Below, in pieces: positions 8,046 to 16,823 of a stretch of DNA of 64,000 bases (positions within the stretch are counted from its first letter, which is position 1; every line of letters begins with the position of its first letter). The stretch comes from Vibrio agarilyticus. Its GTDB lineage: Bacteria > Pseudomonadota > Gammaproteobacteria > Enterobacterales > Vibrionaceae. The notes under the pieces are model-generated. The model was given only the letters and a program-made list of their open reading frames with translations, had not been told where the DNA came from and searched no databases. The position numbers and the translations under genes were made by a program. Location: the NCBI RefSeq assembly GCF_012641465.1, contig NZ_JABAIK010000002.1, positions 1 to 64,000 on the forward strand, read 5' to 3'.

Positions 8046-10127
8046 TTACTTCCAGTACGCTTTGAGTGATGCGGCGGCTTGAGGGTTAAAAGGAGACTTG
8101 CCAGGATAACCGTGGCCTTCATCACCGGTATCCATTCCCTGTCCATCACCTTTATAAAAACCAATCACATCATACGGTGCGCCACTTACCCAAATAATTA
8201 ATGACTTCGCTGCAGATTGTGAATGTTGCATATACTCGAGAAGACCATCGATTGCGATCTGTGCATGACGCTGGTGGACATCAAAACTGATTTTTTCTTC
8301 ATCAGTTACTGCGTTACTGTCCCACACGTTTGGTGTGATCAGCCCTTTGATACCCATGCCATATTCGCCAAGGTGAAACACCGGCAGATCTTGCTTCGCA
8401 ATGCCGAGCTTGCCCATAAGCACCTTCTGAATAAAGTTTTGCTCGTGGATCATTAAGGCGTCTTTCACGTCTGTTGCGGTGGTTTCAATATCAATCACCG
8501 TGTTATCCAAAATCGGTTTAGTGACATCCATTGGCATGTATTGTGACACTGTCACCGTGTCGAGAGCTTTAATGTAACTGGCTAAGTCCGCGCGTTGCTG
8601 CTGAGTCATATCATCCACAAACAGTAAATGCGGATAATTAACGAAGCTGTCACCCGAGACAATTCGTGTAAAGTATTCTGGATGGTTTTCAAGCTCGACC
8701 AGATATTGCACGTGGTGACTAAAATTATGCCCTAAAACGACATTGTCACGCAGCAACGGATCAGCCTCAATTTGCTCTCGTACTGCTAGCGCAAGTTGAT
8801 GCCAACGATGAGGGAATTGTTTGGTCGACATCATAAGCTCTGCACCCAAGTCAAACCGTACAGGTTCTTTGAGTGGCGCTTGAGCGTTTTGCAATGCTTG
8901 CTTAATAACCGCAAGCCCTTGGTCAATGACTCCTCGGTAATCCGCAGCCATAGGATCAAGCTCATCAAACAAGCCCCGCCAATCCAGATACCCAGGATCC
9001 ATATTTGGCGATGCGCCATCCCACGAAAATTTTATTGGGTCAATATGGGGACGATAATTAATTCTTACTCCTTTATCAATGAGCTCTTTTATAATCTGCG
9101 CTTGTTGAGCCACACTGAGTGTATTTCGAGTATCGTTATATCGTATTCCTTCTTCATAAGTCGCAATAAAGTAGGTCGGAATAAACGAGACTCTTTGAAT
9201 ATTATATTCGTCAATCAGTGCCATTTTATGCGCTTTATTACCCAAATAATGATAAGGGTTCCAACCGGCCCATGCGATACCGACATCTTCACCATATCCT
9301 TTATCATACAAGCCGGCATCATAAATATTACCGTAATTTCCCAACACTTTGGTCTGGTCGTCTTGAGTTAAATAATATTGCGGAGAGACATTATCTATCG
9401 TATCGGCGTAATCGGCGTAGTTTTCACGAGTGCTGTCAGTCACCACAGTGCCGGGATATTCCCCTTCTTCAGGCGGGTTAACCGGAGGCTCAGTGGGCGG
9501 GTTCGTTGGTGGGGTGATTCCAGATTGTTTTAACGATACTCGCGCTTGTGACAAGAAAATATAACCCCAACTACCATTACCACCATCTACGCCTAGCTTA
9601 TGCTCTCCAGCGGTTAAATTGACCTCAAACATCACGGTTTCAGTCAATTCACTTTGTGGTGTGGTCACACTTTGCGACTGCTCGCCTGCATAAAAACGAT
9701 TGGTTTTAGTGCCATAAGGTGAGGTGTAATCAAATTCAACCTGATATTGTCCTGCGGTTTCGACCTTAACATGCCAAACCGCCTCACCAGTGGCAAGGTT
9801 AATCGTATCGCCAGAGAGATTGGCACTACCAACAAGTTGTGCATCATCAGGGGAAAGCACATACTCGCTCGGCGCAGGCTGATTTGGTAATTCGCCTTCT
9901 GCTGAACTCGATTCACAGTCATTGAGTTTTTGCCACGCCCCCCACGGGTTTTGTGGATCTGGCACCTCAGATAAGTTCCACCATTTGGCTGAATACTGCG
10001 CATGTTGATAGCTCACCTGATCATCATTTTTATATTGTGTCTCACTATTCCAAAGCGGAGCATCACAGGTGCTTGCATACAAAGGTGGAGATATTGCAAC
10101 GAATATACTTAGAGCAAGTTTGTGCAT
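8046..10127 (-). CDS. secreted modular glycosidase: CBM5/12, CBM35-like domain, clan GH-A-like catalytic domain
   Basis: A 693-residue exported enzyme. It has a signal peptide (1-19), a CBM5/12 chitin/cellulose-binding module (21-71; aromatic AKWWNL), a beta-sandwich carbohydrate-binding module like CBM6/35 (about 88-200), a Pro-rich linker (205-222) and a C-terminal domain of about 450 residues. That domain resembles a TIM-barrel glycoside hydrolase, with candidate acid/base Glu430 (LGAELMM) and nucleophile Glu588 (HLGEYGMG), a spacing fitting clan GH-A. The family (GH113-like or uncharacterised) cannot be fixed by eye. The start has AAGGAA upstream. It probably cuts a polysaccharide outside the cell for the importers nearby. 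The substrate is unknown. Confidence 0.75.
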   Translation of the reverse strand: MHKLALSIFVAISPPLYASTCDAPLWNSETQYKNDDQVSYQHAQYSAKWWNLSEVPDPQNPWGAWQKLNDCESSSAEGELPNQPAPSEYVLSPDDAQLVGSANLSGDTINLATGEAVWHVKVETAGQYQVEFDYTSPYGTKTNRFYAGEQSQSVTTPQSELTETVMFEVNLTAGEHKLGVDGGNGSWGYIFLSQARVSLKQSGITPPTNPPTEPPVNPPEEGEYPGTVVTDSTRENYADYADTIDNVSPQYYLTQDDQTKVLGNYGNIYDAGLYDKGYGEDVGIAWAGWNPYHYLGNKAHKMALIDEYNIQRVSFIPTYFIATYEEGIRYNDTRNTLSVAQQAQIIKELIDKGVRINYRPHIDPIKFSWDGASPNMDPGYLDWRGLFDELDPMAADYRGVIDQGLAVIKQALQNAQAPLKEPVRFDLGAELMMSTKQFPHRWHQLALAVREQIEADPLLRDNVVLGHNFSHHVQYLVELENHPEYFTRIVSGDSFVNYPHLLFVDDMTQQQRADLASYIKALDTVTVSQYMPMDVTKPILDNTVIDIETTATDVKDALMIHEQNFIQKVLMGKLGIAKQDLPVFHLGEYGMGIKGLITPNVWDSNAVTDEEKISFDVHQRHAQIAIDGLLEYMQHSQSAAKSLIIWVSGAPYDVIGFYKGDGQGMDTGDEGHGYPGKSPFNPQAAASLKAYWK

Positions 10128-10441
10128 ATTATTCTATTCCTTCAGTTTCGTTTCTTAATATTTTTATATCAATAAAATACGCTAACTCAAGAGCATAATA
10201 CGTTACACACTCAAGTCACTTTGAGTTAGCGAAATAACAATAGGAGAGAATTTTTGATTATTTTGTGATCAAGAATAAATCTTAAAAAAGATTTAATAAT
10301 AAAAACTCAATAAGAAAAGTCGATTCACAAAGGCGAGATTTAGATACATTTTTATAGTAATTGCATTAATTTTAATCTAGATAAAAATAATACTATATAA
10401 ATTTAATAACTTAACTATATGCTTATCTTTAATGAAAGAAT
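10128..10441. other. promoter region of the secreted glycosidase
   Basis: About 310 AT-rich bases upstream of the glycosidase start. They contain several A/T tracts (around 10260-10330) but I could not pick a single confident -35/-10 pair or an operator. No ORF is supported here. Confidence 0.4.
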
Positions 10442-10480
10442 AAAAAAGCCATCGAACCCCTGCCCGGTGATATCGATGGC
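10442..10480 (-). terminator. terminator of the oligosaccharide ABC operon
   Basis: On the minus strand, GCCATCGATA pairs with TCGATGGC, followed by TTTTTTA. It lies beyond the repeat element and is the first good terminator downstream of the ATPase gene that ends at 10637. Confidence 0.75.
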
Positions 10481-10488
10481 AACCGCTG

Positions 10489-10614
10489 ATACCCAAACAA
10501 CTTGAAGTTGCAGGTAGGCGGCAAACGAGCAAAGCCTCTGAGCATAGATGAACTATGTGATGAGGTTTGTGAGAGTCAGCCAACAACGCTGCAGCTTCAA
10601 GTAGAACGGGTATA
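10489..10614. repeat. vibrio ERIC-like repeat, full length (about 126 bp)
   Basis: A clear full copy: ATACCCAAACAACTTGAAG at one end, AGCTTCAAGTAGAACGGGTA at the other, with GCAAACGAGCAAAGCCTCTG, ACTATGTGATGAGG and CAGCCAACAACGCTGC inside. It lies in the 3' untranslated region of the ABC operon, before the terminator. Confidence 0.9.
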
Positions 10615-10636
10615 ATATCGCGAAACAAAAAAGAAA

Positions 10637-11632
10637 CTAGATCATATGACAACGCACAAAGTGATTGGGCGCCACCTCTCTTGCCTCAGGCAGATATTCA
10701 CCGCACGCAGGCGTTGCATGAGGGCAACGAGCCGCATAAGGGCAGCCCGTTTTTTCAGGTGACCACATTGGCGTTTCCATAGAGCGATGGGTCGGCAATT
10801 TTTCATGAATGCTACGTGATGGATCGGGTACCGCCGCGAGCAACAATTGCGTATACGGATGCAGAGGATTTTGCGTGATCTCTTCGGTATCGCCCCACTC
10901 AACCATATGGCCGCAGTAGAGCACTAACGTCTCTTCCGCAATGTAACGTGCCGTCGCAATATCGTGAGTGATGTACATGAAAGATTTATTCATCTCATGT
11001 TTCATCTGATTCATCAGGTTCAGCACACCAATCCGAATCGAAACATCGAGCATTGATGTCGGTTCATCCGCTAAAATGATCTCCGCGCCAATTGCTAAGG
11101 TTTTTGCAAGAAAAACACGTTGGCGTTGGCCACCAGACAGTTGATGCGGAAACTTCTTCAACACCTCTTTGGCTGGCGTTAAACCCACTTGCAAGAGCAG
11201 CGCTTCTAAGCGATCTTCAAGCGCAGAGCCGGTAAGTCCATGGTAAATCGACAGCGGACGCGTCAAGTGATAACGAATCGTGTGAAGTGGATTCAATGAG
11301 CCGAAAGGGTCTTGAAACACCATCTGCACATTATTGCGATACTGGGATAGTGCCTCACCACCTTTAATATCCGCGATGTTGGTACCGCGATAAAGGATTT
11401 GCCCTTCGGTCGCTTGGTTTATTTTCGTGATGGCGCGCGCAGTGGTACTTTTTCCACATCCAGACTCACCCACCACAGCCAAACAGTGGCCATTGTACAT
11501 CTTAAAGTTAAGCCCATTGAGCGCGCGAAGGTATTGCTTCGGACCAAACAGTGAGCGTCTATTTTTGGCAAAATCAATCGTTAGATTTTGCGCTTCCATC
11601 GTAATTTGTTTTTGTTGCATGACGTTATTCAC
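10637..11632 (-). CDS. oligosaccharide/peptide ABC importer, ATPase 2 (OppF/DppF type)
   Basis: A 331-residue ATPase of the Opp/Dpp class. The Walker A motif is GESGCGKST, the signature is LSGGQRQR, Walker B is IILADEP, and a C-terminal cysteine cluster (CPYAARCPHATPAC) is typical of the family's iron-sulfur-like extension. It powers import together with the partner ATPase encoded just upstream, whose gene overlaps by 8 bases. The operon order SBP, permease, permease, ATPase, ATPase matches vibrio chitobiose/cello-oligosaccharide importers of family 5, so an oligosaccharide is more likely than a peptide given the adjacent porin and GH30 enzyme. Confidence 0.9.
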   Translation of the reverse strand: MNNVMQQKQITMEAQNLTIDFAKNRRSLFGPKQYLRALNGLNFKMYNGHCLAVVGESGCGKSTTARAITKINQATEGQILYRGTNIADIKGGEALSQYRNNVQMVFQDPFGSLNPLHTIRYHLTRPLSIYHGLTGSALEDRLEALLLQVGLTPAKEVLKKFPHQLSGGQRQRVFLAKTLAIGAEIILADEPTSMLDVSIRIGVLNLMNQMKHEMNKSFMYITHDIATARYIAEETLVLYCGHMVEWGDTEEITQNPLHPYTQLLLAAVPDPSRSIHEKLPTHRSMETPMWSPEKTGCPYAARCPHATPACGEYLPEAREVAPNHFVRCHMI

Positions 11633-12635
11633 TTACTTCGCAGTTGGACACCAGCTCGGCATTCACCGTTGCCTCAATCGGCTGATAGCAGGCCACCCAG
11701 CCTTCACGCTCAGGGTAGTAGGCCAAACTCGGCTCGACACGACGGCAATCATCGACGCACTTAAAACAGCGATCAGCAAAACGACAACCGCCTTGGTATT
11801 TCGTCAAATCAAGTGGCGAACCCGGGATCCCAATCATCTCTTTCAGCTCGCCTTTTAGGGTTGGGAATGAATTTCCTAAACCGTGGGTATAAGGGTGCTG
11901 AGGTTGTTTCAATATAGTTTTAGCGTTTGCCACTTCAACCAATTTGCCTGAATACATAATGCCAATTTGATCGCAGAACTCGACCATCAAGCTGAGATCG
12001 TGGGTAATGAACAGTACTGAGAAACCAAATTGCTGTTTAAGCTCATAAACCTTTTGCAAAATTTCTCGTTGGACAACCACATCGAGCGCAGTGGTCGGTT
12101 CATCCATGATCAGCAGTTTTGGGTTTAATGCCAGTGCCATCGCAATCACCACGCGCTGACGCATACCACCGGAAAACTGGTGTGGGTAATCAAACAGACG
12201 ACCTTCTGGAATATCCACAATTCGCAGTAGCTCTTTGGCTTTTTCAATCGACTCTTCGCGGCTTGACACGCGATTGTGCGCCGCAAAAATATCGTAAAAC
12301 TGGTATTCAATCGTCTTAACTGGGTTTAAACAGTTCATTGCACTTTGAAAGACCATTGAGGTTTGTGCCCAACGGAATTGGCGTAGTGACTCTTCGTCGT
12401 AGTGCAACACATCTTCGCCTTGAAATAGGATTTCGCCTTCTGAAATTAACGCAGGCGGACGGTGCAATCGCATTAGGGCATAGGCGATGGTCGACTTACC
12501 ACAGCCAGACTCCCCTGCAAGACCAAAGATGCTATTTTCTTCAATCGAGAAGCTTACATTGTCGACTGCGCGAACTTTGCCACTAAACGTGATGTAGTCA
12601 ACACACAGGTTTTTGACTTGAATTAAGGCGCTCAT
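11625..12635 (-). CDS. oligosaccharide/peptide ABC importer, ATPase 1 (OppD/DppD type)
   Basis: A 336-residue ATPase with Walker A GESGCGKST, signature FSGGMRQR, Walker B LLIMDEP, and the C-terminal oligopeptide/dipeptide extension with CRFADRCFKCVDDC. It pairs with the second ATPase as a heterodimer on the cytoplasmic face of the two permeases. The gene overlaps the upstream permease by 4 bases and the downstream ATPase by 8 bases, indicating translational coupling. Nothing is missing compared with the family. Confidence 0.9.
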   Translation of the reverse strand: MSALIQVKNLCVDYITFSGKVRAVDNVSFSIEENSIFGLAGESGCGKSTIAYALMRLHRPPALISEGEILFQGEDVLHYDEESLRQFRWAQTSMVFQSAMNCLNPVKTIEYQFYDIFAAHNRVSSREESIEKAKELLRIVDIPEGRLFDYPHQFSGGMRQRVVIAMALALNPKLLIMDEPTTALDVVVQREILQKVYELKQQFGFSVLFITHDLSLMVEFCDQIGIMYSGKLVEVANAKTILKQPQHPYTHGLGNSFPTLKGELKEMIGIPGSPLDLTKYQGGCRFADRCFKCVDDCRRVEPSLAYYPEREGWVACYQPIEATVNAELVSNCEVSE

Positions 12636-13561
12636 GCTGACTGCTCCTTCAAAGCCGTTTTTTGTTGTTTCGCAAGTTTGGCTTCTTCACGACGGAATTT
12701 GGCCATAATTTTCTGCGCGCGCAGTTTCGGGTTCGACACTTCATCGATGGAGAAGTTAATCAAGGCAAGACCAATCGCAAGTGTTGTCAATGCGACACTT
12801 GGCGCCAACAGTTCCCACCACGCACCGATACGAATCGCTGACGTTTGCTGCGCGTTATAGAGCATCACGCCCCAAGTCGTTGATAGCGGATCGCCAAGAC
12901 CGATAAATTCCAGTGTCGCTTCGGTCATGATGGCGAAGACCACAGTACCGATAAACGCGCTGGCAAGAATCGATAGCATATTGGGTAGCACTTCAAAAAA
13001 CACCAAACGAGATTTGGTTTCACCCATCACTTCCGCTGCATGAACAAAATCGCGGCTGCGAATTGCCAGCGTTTGAGCGCGGATCACTCGCGCGCCCCAC
13101 GGCCAAGAAGTGGCACCAATAATTAAGGCGATCACCAGTGGCGATACCTGGTCGAGAAACGAAGCCAACACCAGCATTAATGGTAGCGAGGGGATGACCA
13201 TGACAACGTTGGTCAAAAACGACAAGGTGTTATCAACCCAACCGCCAAAGTATCCCGCACTGATACCGATAACGACTGCCATGACCATAACAAACAAACC
13301 GGCAATGAAGCCAACCGCAATTGAGGTTCGGCCCCCATAAAGCGTTTGCGCCCAAACATCGCGTCCCATTCGAGTGGTGCCCATAACGTGCTCTGCGGTC
13401 GGCGCTTGATGAGGCCGAGCCACTCGTGCATTAGGTTGATAGTCGGTAAATAATGGCGCGCCAAAACTGAGCACACAGACCAGCATGACCATACAGACGC
13501 CAACGCCAGCTTTTTTGTTATTAATGAATAACTCTTTGAGGGAAACTAATAAGCGTTTCAT
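12632..13561 (-). CDS. oligosaccharide/peptide ABC importer, permease 2 (OppC/DppC type)
   Basis: A 309-residue inner-membrane permease. I chose the start MKRLLVSL at 13561, which has AAGGAAAG upstream, rather than an ATG 24 codons earlier. It has an N-terminal TM segment near residues 20-38, the OppC N-domain, about six TM segments in total and a C-terminal EAA-type loop (WPWGARVIRAQTLAIRSRDF). It forms the translocation pore with the permease encoded upstream. A repeat element (13576-13713) separates the two permease genes. Confidence 0.9.
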   Translation of the reverse strand: MKRLLVSLKELFINNKKAGVGVCMVMLVCVLSFGAPLFTDYQPNARVARPHQAPTAEHVMGTTRMGRDVWAQTLYGGRTSIAVGFIAGLFVMVMAVVIGISAGYFGGWVDNTLSFLTNVVMVIPSLPLMLVLASFLDQVSPLVIALIIGATSWPWGARVIRAQTLAIRSRDFVHAAEVMGETKSRLVFFEVLPNMLSILASAFIGTVVFAIMTEATLEFIGLGDPLSTTWGVMLYNAQQTSAIRIGAWWELLAPSVALTTLAIGLALINFSIDEVSNPKLRAQKIMAKFRREEAKLAKQQKTALKEQSA

Positions 13562-13575
13562 GTTTCTTTCCTTAA

Positions 13576-13713
13576 TATCCCCTTGCGACTTAACGTTGCA
13601 GTGGCGCTGACAAGCTCTCACAAACCTCAGCACATAGTGTCTCTATGTTGACAAAGTGCTTGATTGAGCTTCTCGTTTGCTGCCTACCGACAACGCCAAG
13701 TCGTTTGGGGATA
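13576..13713. repeat. vibrio ERIC-like repeat between permease genes
   Basis: A divergent full-length copy, inverted, ending CCAAGTCGTTTGGGGATA. It sits inside the operon, so it will form a hairpin in the polycistronic mRNA and could affect the ratio of downstream gene products. Confidence 0.8.
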
Positions 13714-13717
13714 AGTG

Positions 13718-14707
13718 TTAGTTCAGCTGGCCACGTAGGCGTGGATCGAGCAAAAATAGCAGCATGTCAGCCACGAAGTTGGCCGTCAGTACCATAATCG
13801 TCATGATGAGCAAATACCCTTGGATCAGTGGATAGTCACGCGACATCATGGCTTGGAAAATGACCTGACCTAATCCTGGATAGTTGAAGATAATTTCAAT
13901 AATGAGCGAGCCGCCAAACACCATTCCAATCGACATGGCAAACGATGTGATCATCGGCAGCATGGCATTACGCGCGCCGTAAGACAGCATCACTTTTTTA
14001 TCTTCAACGCCTTTAGCCCAACCCATTACGATATAATCTTCGCCGAGCTGGTTGATCATATTAGAGCGCATACCCATAACACCACCCAAACCAAGCAGCA
14101 CCATGGCGCTAAGTGGTAAAATCAAGTGATAGAGCACGCTTGAAATCCACTCCCAACTGAACTCTGGGTCTAATTTAGGATCGTACGCGTAACCGGTAGG
14201 GAACCATTCAAGGTGAGAGGCGAAAATGAAATAGAGCACCAGCGCCATGACAACGCCCGGAATCGACGAGATCACCACCGAAGCAATCGTAATGATCCCA
14301 TCGCGTTTTGAGCCGCGTTTCCACGCCACGTAAATCCCGGCAAAGGTCGTCACCGTGTAAGAAATCAGAATATTGAGGCCTACCAGCAGCAGCGTCCACA
14401 TAGAAGCGCGGCCCAGTACGTCAGTCACAGGTTGGAAAAAGCGAGTTGAAACGCCCCATTCACCACTGAAAATGCTGCCGACGTAGCCAATAAACTGCTG
14501 AAACAGCGGAGTGCTTGATGAGTAACCATATAAGGCTTCAATCGCAGCAATGGTTTCTGGCGTCACTGCACCACCATTTTGCACCAAGCGACCAATAAAA
14601 GATTGAATCGGGTCACCGGGCATCATTCTGGGCAAGAAAAAATTAAGCGCAATTGCAATAATAAACGCGACAATATAAAAACTGAGTCTGGTTAGCGCGT
14701 ATCGCAT
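13718..14707 (-). CDS. oligosaccharide/peptide ABC importer, permease 1 (OppB/DppB type)
   Basis: A 329-residue permease starting MRYALTRLSF at 14707, with GGAA upstream; an ATG nine codons earlier lacks support. It has an N-terminal TM helix (about 8-28) leading into FFLPRMMPGDPI, which is typical of OppB proteins, then five further TM segments and the EAA loop near MRSNMINQLGEDYIVMGWAKG. It forms the membrane pore with permease 2. The stop codon lies close to a repeat element. Confidence 0.9.
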   Translation of the reverse strand: MRYALTRLSFYIVAFIIAIALNFFLPRMMPGDPIQSFIGRLVQNGGAVTPETIAAIEALYGYSSSTPLFQQFIGYVGSIFSGEWGVSTRFFQPVTDVLGRASMWTLLLVGLNILISYTVTTFAGIYVAWKRGSKRDGIITIASVVISSIPGVVMALVLYFIFASHLEWFPTGYAYDPKLDPEFSWEWISSVLYHLILPLSAMVLLGLGGVMGMRSNMINQLGEDYIVMGWAKGVEDKKVMLSYGARNAMLPMITSFAMSIGMVFGGSLIIEIIFNYPGLGQVIFQAMMSRDYPLIQGYLLIMTIMVLTANFVADMLLFLLDPRLRGQLN

Positions 14708-15082
14708 AGAGATTCCATAACAAAACTGATCCAATATTCGTTGTATTCCACTTGCCGCTCCCCAAACAACTTAACGATGCAGGAAGATGTCAAACGCCAT
14801 GCCTTGAAGAATAGTTAGACTATCTAATAAAGCTGATGAACGCCGACACAAGTGGCGAGAATTTATTGGATTACTATTTTTAACAATAATAAGCACGGTT
14901 TTTAACGCATCACTTTCAATATATTATTTAATGCATTGATAAGGTGCGTTATTTGCACACCACTTAAGCGTGAGAACTCTCATCGACAATAGCGCGTACA
15001 AAGTGAATGACATACCGTTAGCGCTATACCCAAACAACTTAAAATAGTAAGAGAATAACGCTAACAGTGTGCAATATGCTTA
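14708..15082. other. spacer between binding-protein and permease genes with degenerate repeats
   Basis: About 375 bases. Degenerate ERIC-like sequence occupies roughly 14757-14870 (CCCCAAACAACTTAACGATG at one end), and a single repeat end TATACCCAAACAACTTAAAA lies near 15027-15046. The rest is AT-rich. The binding-protein gene ends at 15083, so this region may let extra binding protein be made by partial termination or mRNA processing. I see no separate gene. Confidence 0.5.
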
Positions 15083-16735
15083 TTACAATTTTGGTTTAAT
15101 GTGAGTCAAGTGGACCAATCTTGCCGCCCCAGCGAAAGGCGCAGGGTTGGTGATTTGATTCTCTTCCGTAGCCCAACCAGTAAAGCGGCTGTCGTTGTAC
15201 TGATACCAAACCGCGTTGTAATAGAGCGGAATATGAATCACATTCTCAGCAAGATGATTTTCAATTTTGTCCACCAACGCCAATTGTGTTGCTTTATCAC
15301 TGGTGACTGAAAGCGTATCGATAGCCGCATCCATCTCTGCATTACGGTAGTTGTGCATTGAGGTTGACCACCAAATGCCACTTTGCGCGTATTTTGAATG
15401 CATAGTGTAGGAGTAGAAAGCCCAAATCGAAGGCTGCAGTCCACCAGAAACTAGGCCCGCTTCAAAGTTATTTTGCATCCAGTTTTGGGCGTAAGCGTTC
15501 ACTTCTGGTGTGATAATGGTTGCATCGACACCTAGGTAACGCAGACCTTCAACAATAATCGATGCGTTGTTGATCCAGTCGCTCCAGCCACTTGGCACTT
15601 GAATGCGGAAGGAAAATGGCGTGCCATCTGGGTTATTCACAAAACCGTCTTTATCGGTATCTTTAAAGCCGGCTTCGCTTAGCAGCGCTTTGGCTTTTTC
15701 AATGTCGTATTGATAGAACTCAGACCAAGTTTTATCGGCCTTTTCATTACGCCAGTTCCACAATCCTTTCGGCAAATTACTCGCCGGATTATCGCCTTCT
15801 ACATAGCCGTATGAGCCGATATACATCATTGCTTCACGGTCCATTGCCAAACTGACCGCTTTGCGGAAATTGAGGTTTGAAAATGCTTTCGCTGCATTTT
15901 CATTCGTGGTTTCAAAGTTAAATGCCAAACGCACGCCATCATTTGATGGGAACCAATAATGGTTATTTGGATTCACTTTAGTGTAAGTGTGTTCAATGTC
16001 AGGAATAAAGATCCCCGCCCAATCGACCTCACCTTTCATCAGCATTTCAAGCGCGGCATCGTTACTCGAATATTGCGGGAACTCAAGACAGTTCACCGTC
16101 ACTTTCTCATTCCAGTAATGCGGATTTTTACATTGTACATACACTTGTGGCGTGAATCGCGCAATCTCGGTGTATGGCCCCGTGCCCACAGGCTGAGCAT
16201 TAACTTCCTGCGCAGGTGACGCCACTTTTGACCAAACATGCTCTGGGACAATCAAAAAGCCTTCGCCTAGCACTTCATATTTAGCAAACGCATTCGCAGT
16301 TTTTAGCGTAACTTTAACCGTATAGTCGTCGATTTTCTCCGCGTGTTCGATACGCGATGCGTTACCTGACATATCAATCGCAGGGTGCTGCTTTGGATAC
16401 AAATAGCTGAAAACAACGTCGTCGGCGTTAAACGCTTCACCATCAGACCATTTCACTCCTTCACGTAACTTAATAGTGATGGTTTTCATATCACTGCTAA
16501 GTTCGTAACCTGTTGCCAACCACATGTGCTCTACATCGGAGAGATATGGGTCGAAAATCACCAAAGGCTCATAGACGAAATTGGTGCGACCACCAATCCA
16601 GGGGTTAAAGTTTTTTACCCAGCCATTTGAGCTTTCAGCCAAAATTTTTAGGTTTGGCATCGGGTTTTCTTCGGCATGCAGCGCTGTAGGGCTTAATACC
16701 AGTGATAGCAATGAGGTAAGGATGATTTTTTTCAT
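15083..16735 (-). CDS. periplasmic oligosaccharide-binding protein, SBP family 5
   Basis: A 550-residue exported protein with a 21-residue signal peptide (MKKIILTSLLSLVLSPTALHA) and the family-5 fold seen in DppA/OppA and in vibrio chitobiose and cellobiose binding proteins. Motifs include KLREGVKWSDGEAFNADDV and the C-terminal NAVWYQYNDSRFTGW. It captures ligand in the periplasm and delivers it to the two permeases. The porin gene 88 bases upstream is in the same direction, so both may be read from the LacI-type-controlled promoter near 18140-18300. Family members with high Trp/Tyr content bind beta-linked oligosaccharides, but the ligand here is not determined. Confidence 0.9.
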   Translation of the reverse strand: MKKIILTSLLSLVLSPTALHAEENPMPNLKILAESSNGWVKNFNPWIGGRTNFVYEPLVIFDPYLSDVEHMWLATGYELSSDMKTITIKLREGVKWSDGEAFNADDVVFSYLYPKQHPAIDMSGNASRIEHAEKIDDYTVKVTLKTANAFAKYEVLGEGFLIVPEHVWSKVASPAQEVNAQPVGTGPYTEIARFTPQVYVQCKNPHYWNEKVTVNCLEFPQYSSNDAALEMLMKGEVDWAGIFIPDIEHTYTKVNPNNHYWFPSNDGVRLAFNFETTNENAAKAFSNLNFRKAVSLAMDREAMMYIGSYGYVEGDNPASNLPKGLWNWRNEKADKTWSEFYQYDIEKAKALLSEAGFKDTDKDGFVNNPDGTPFSFRIQVPSGWSDWINNASIIVEGLRYLGVDATIITPEVNAYAQNWMQNNFEAGLVSGGLQPSIWAFYSYTMHSKYAQSGIWWSTSMHNYRNAEMDAAIDTLSVTSDKATQLALVDKIENHLAENVIHIPLYYNAVWYQYNDSRFTGWATEENQITNPAPFAGAARLVHLTHIKPKL

Positions 16736-16823
16736 GCTATGTGCCTTCTGAATAGAGTGCTAAGTCGCCTCGATCTGGTTTTAATTCAAAACAAATCGAG
16801 GCGTGATGGGTCGTAACGCTAGA

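Noticed and set aside
10637-16735. Annotation as a dipeptide or oligopeptide importer
   Set aside because: The protein families alone allow it, but the LamB porin, the GH30 enzyme and their shared operators make an oligosaccharide importer more likely.
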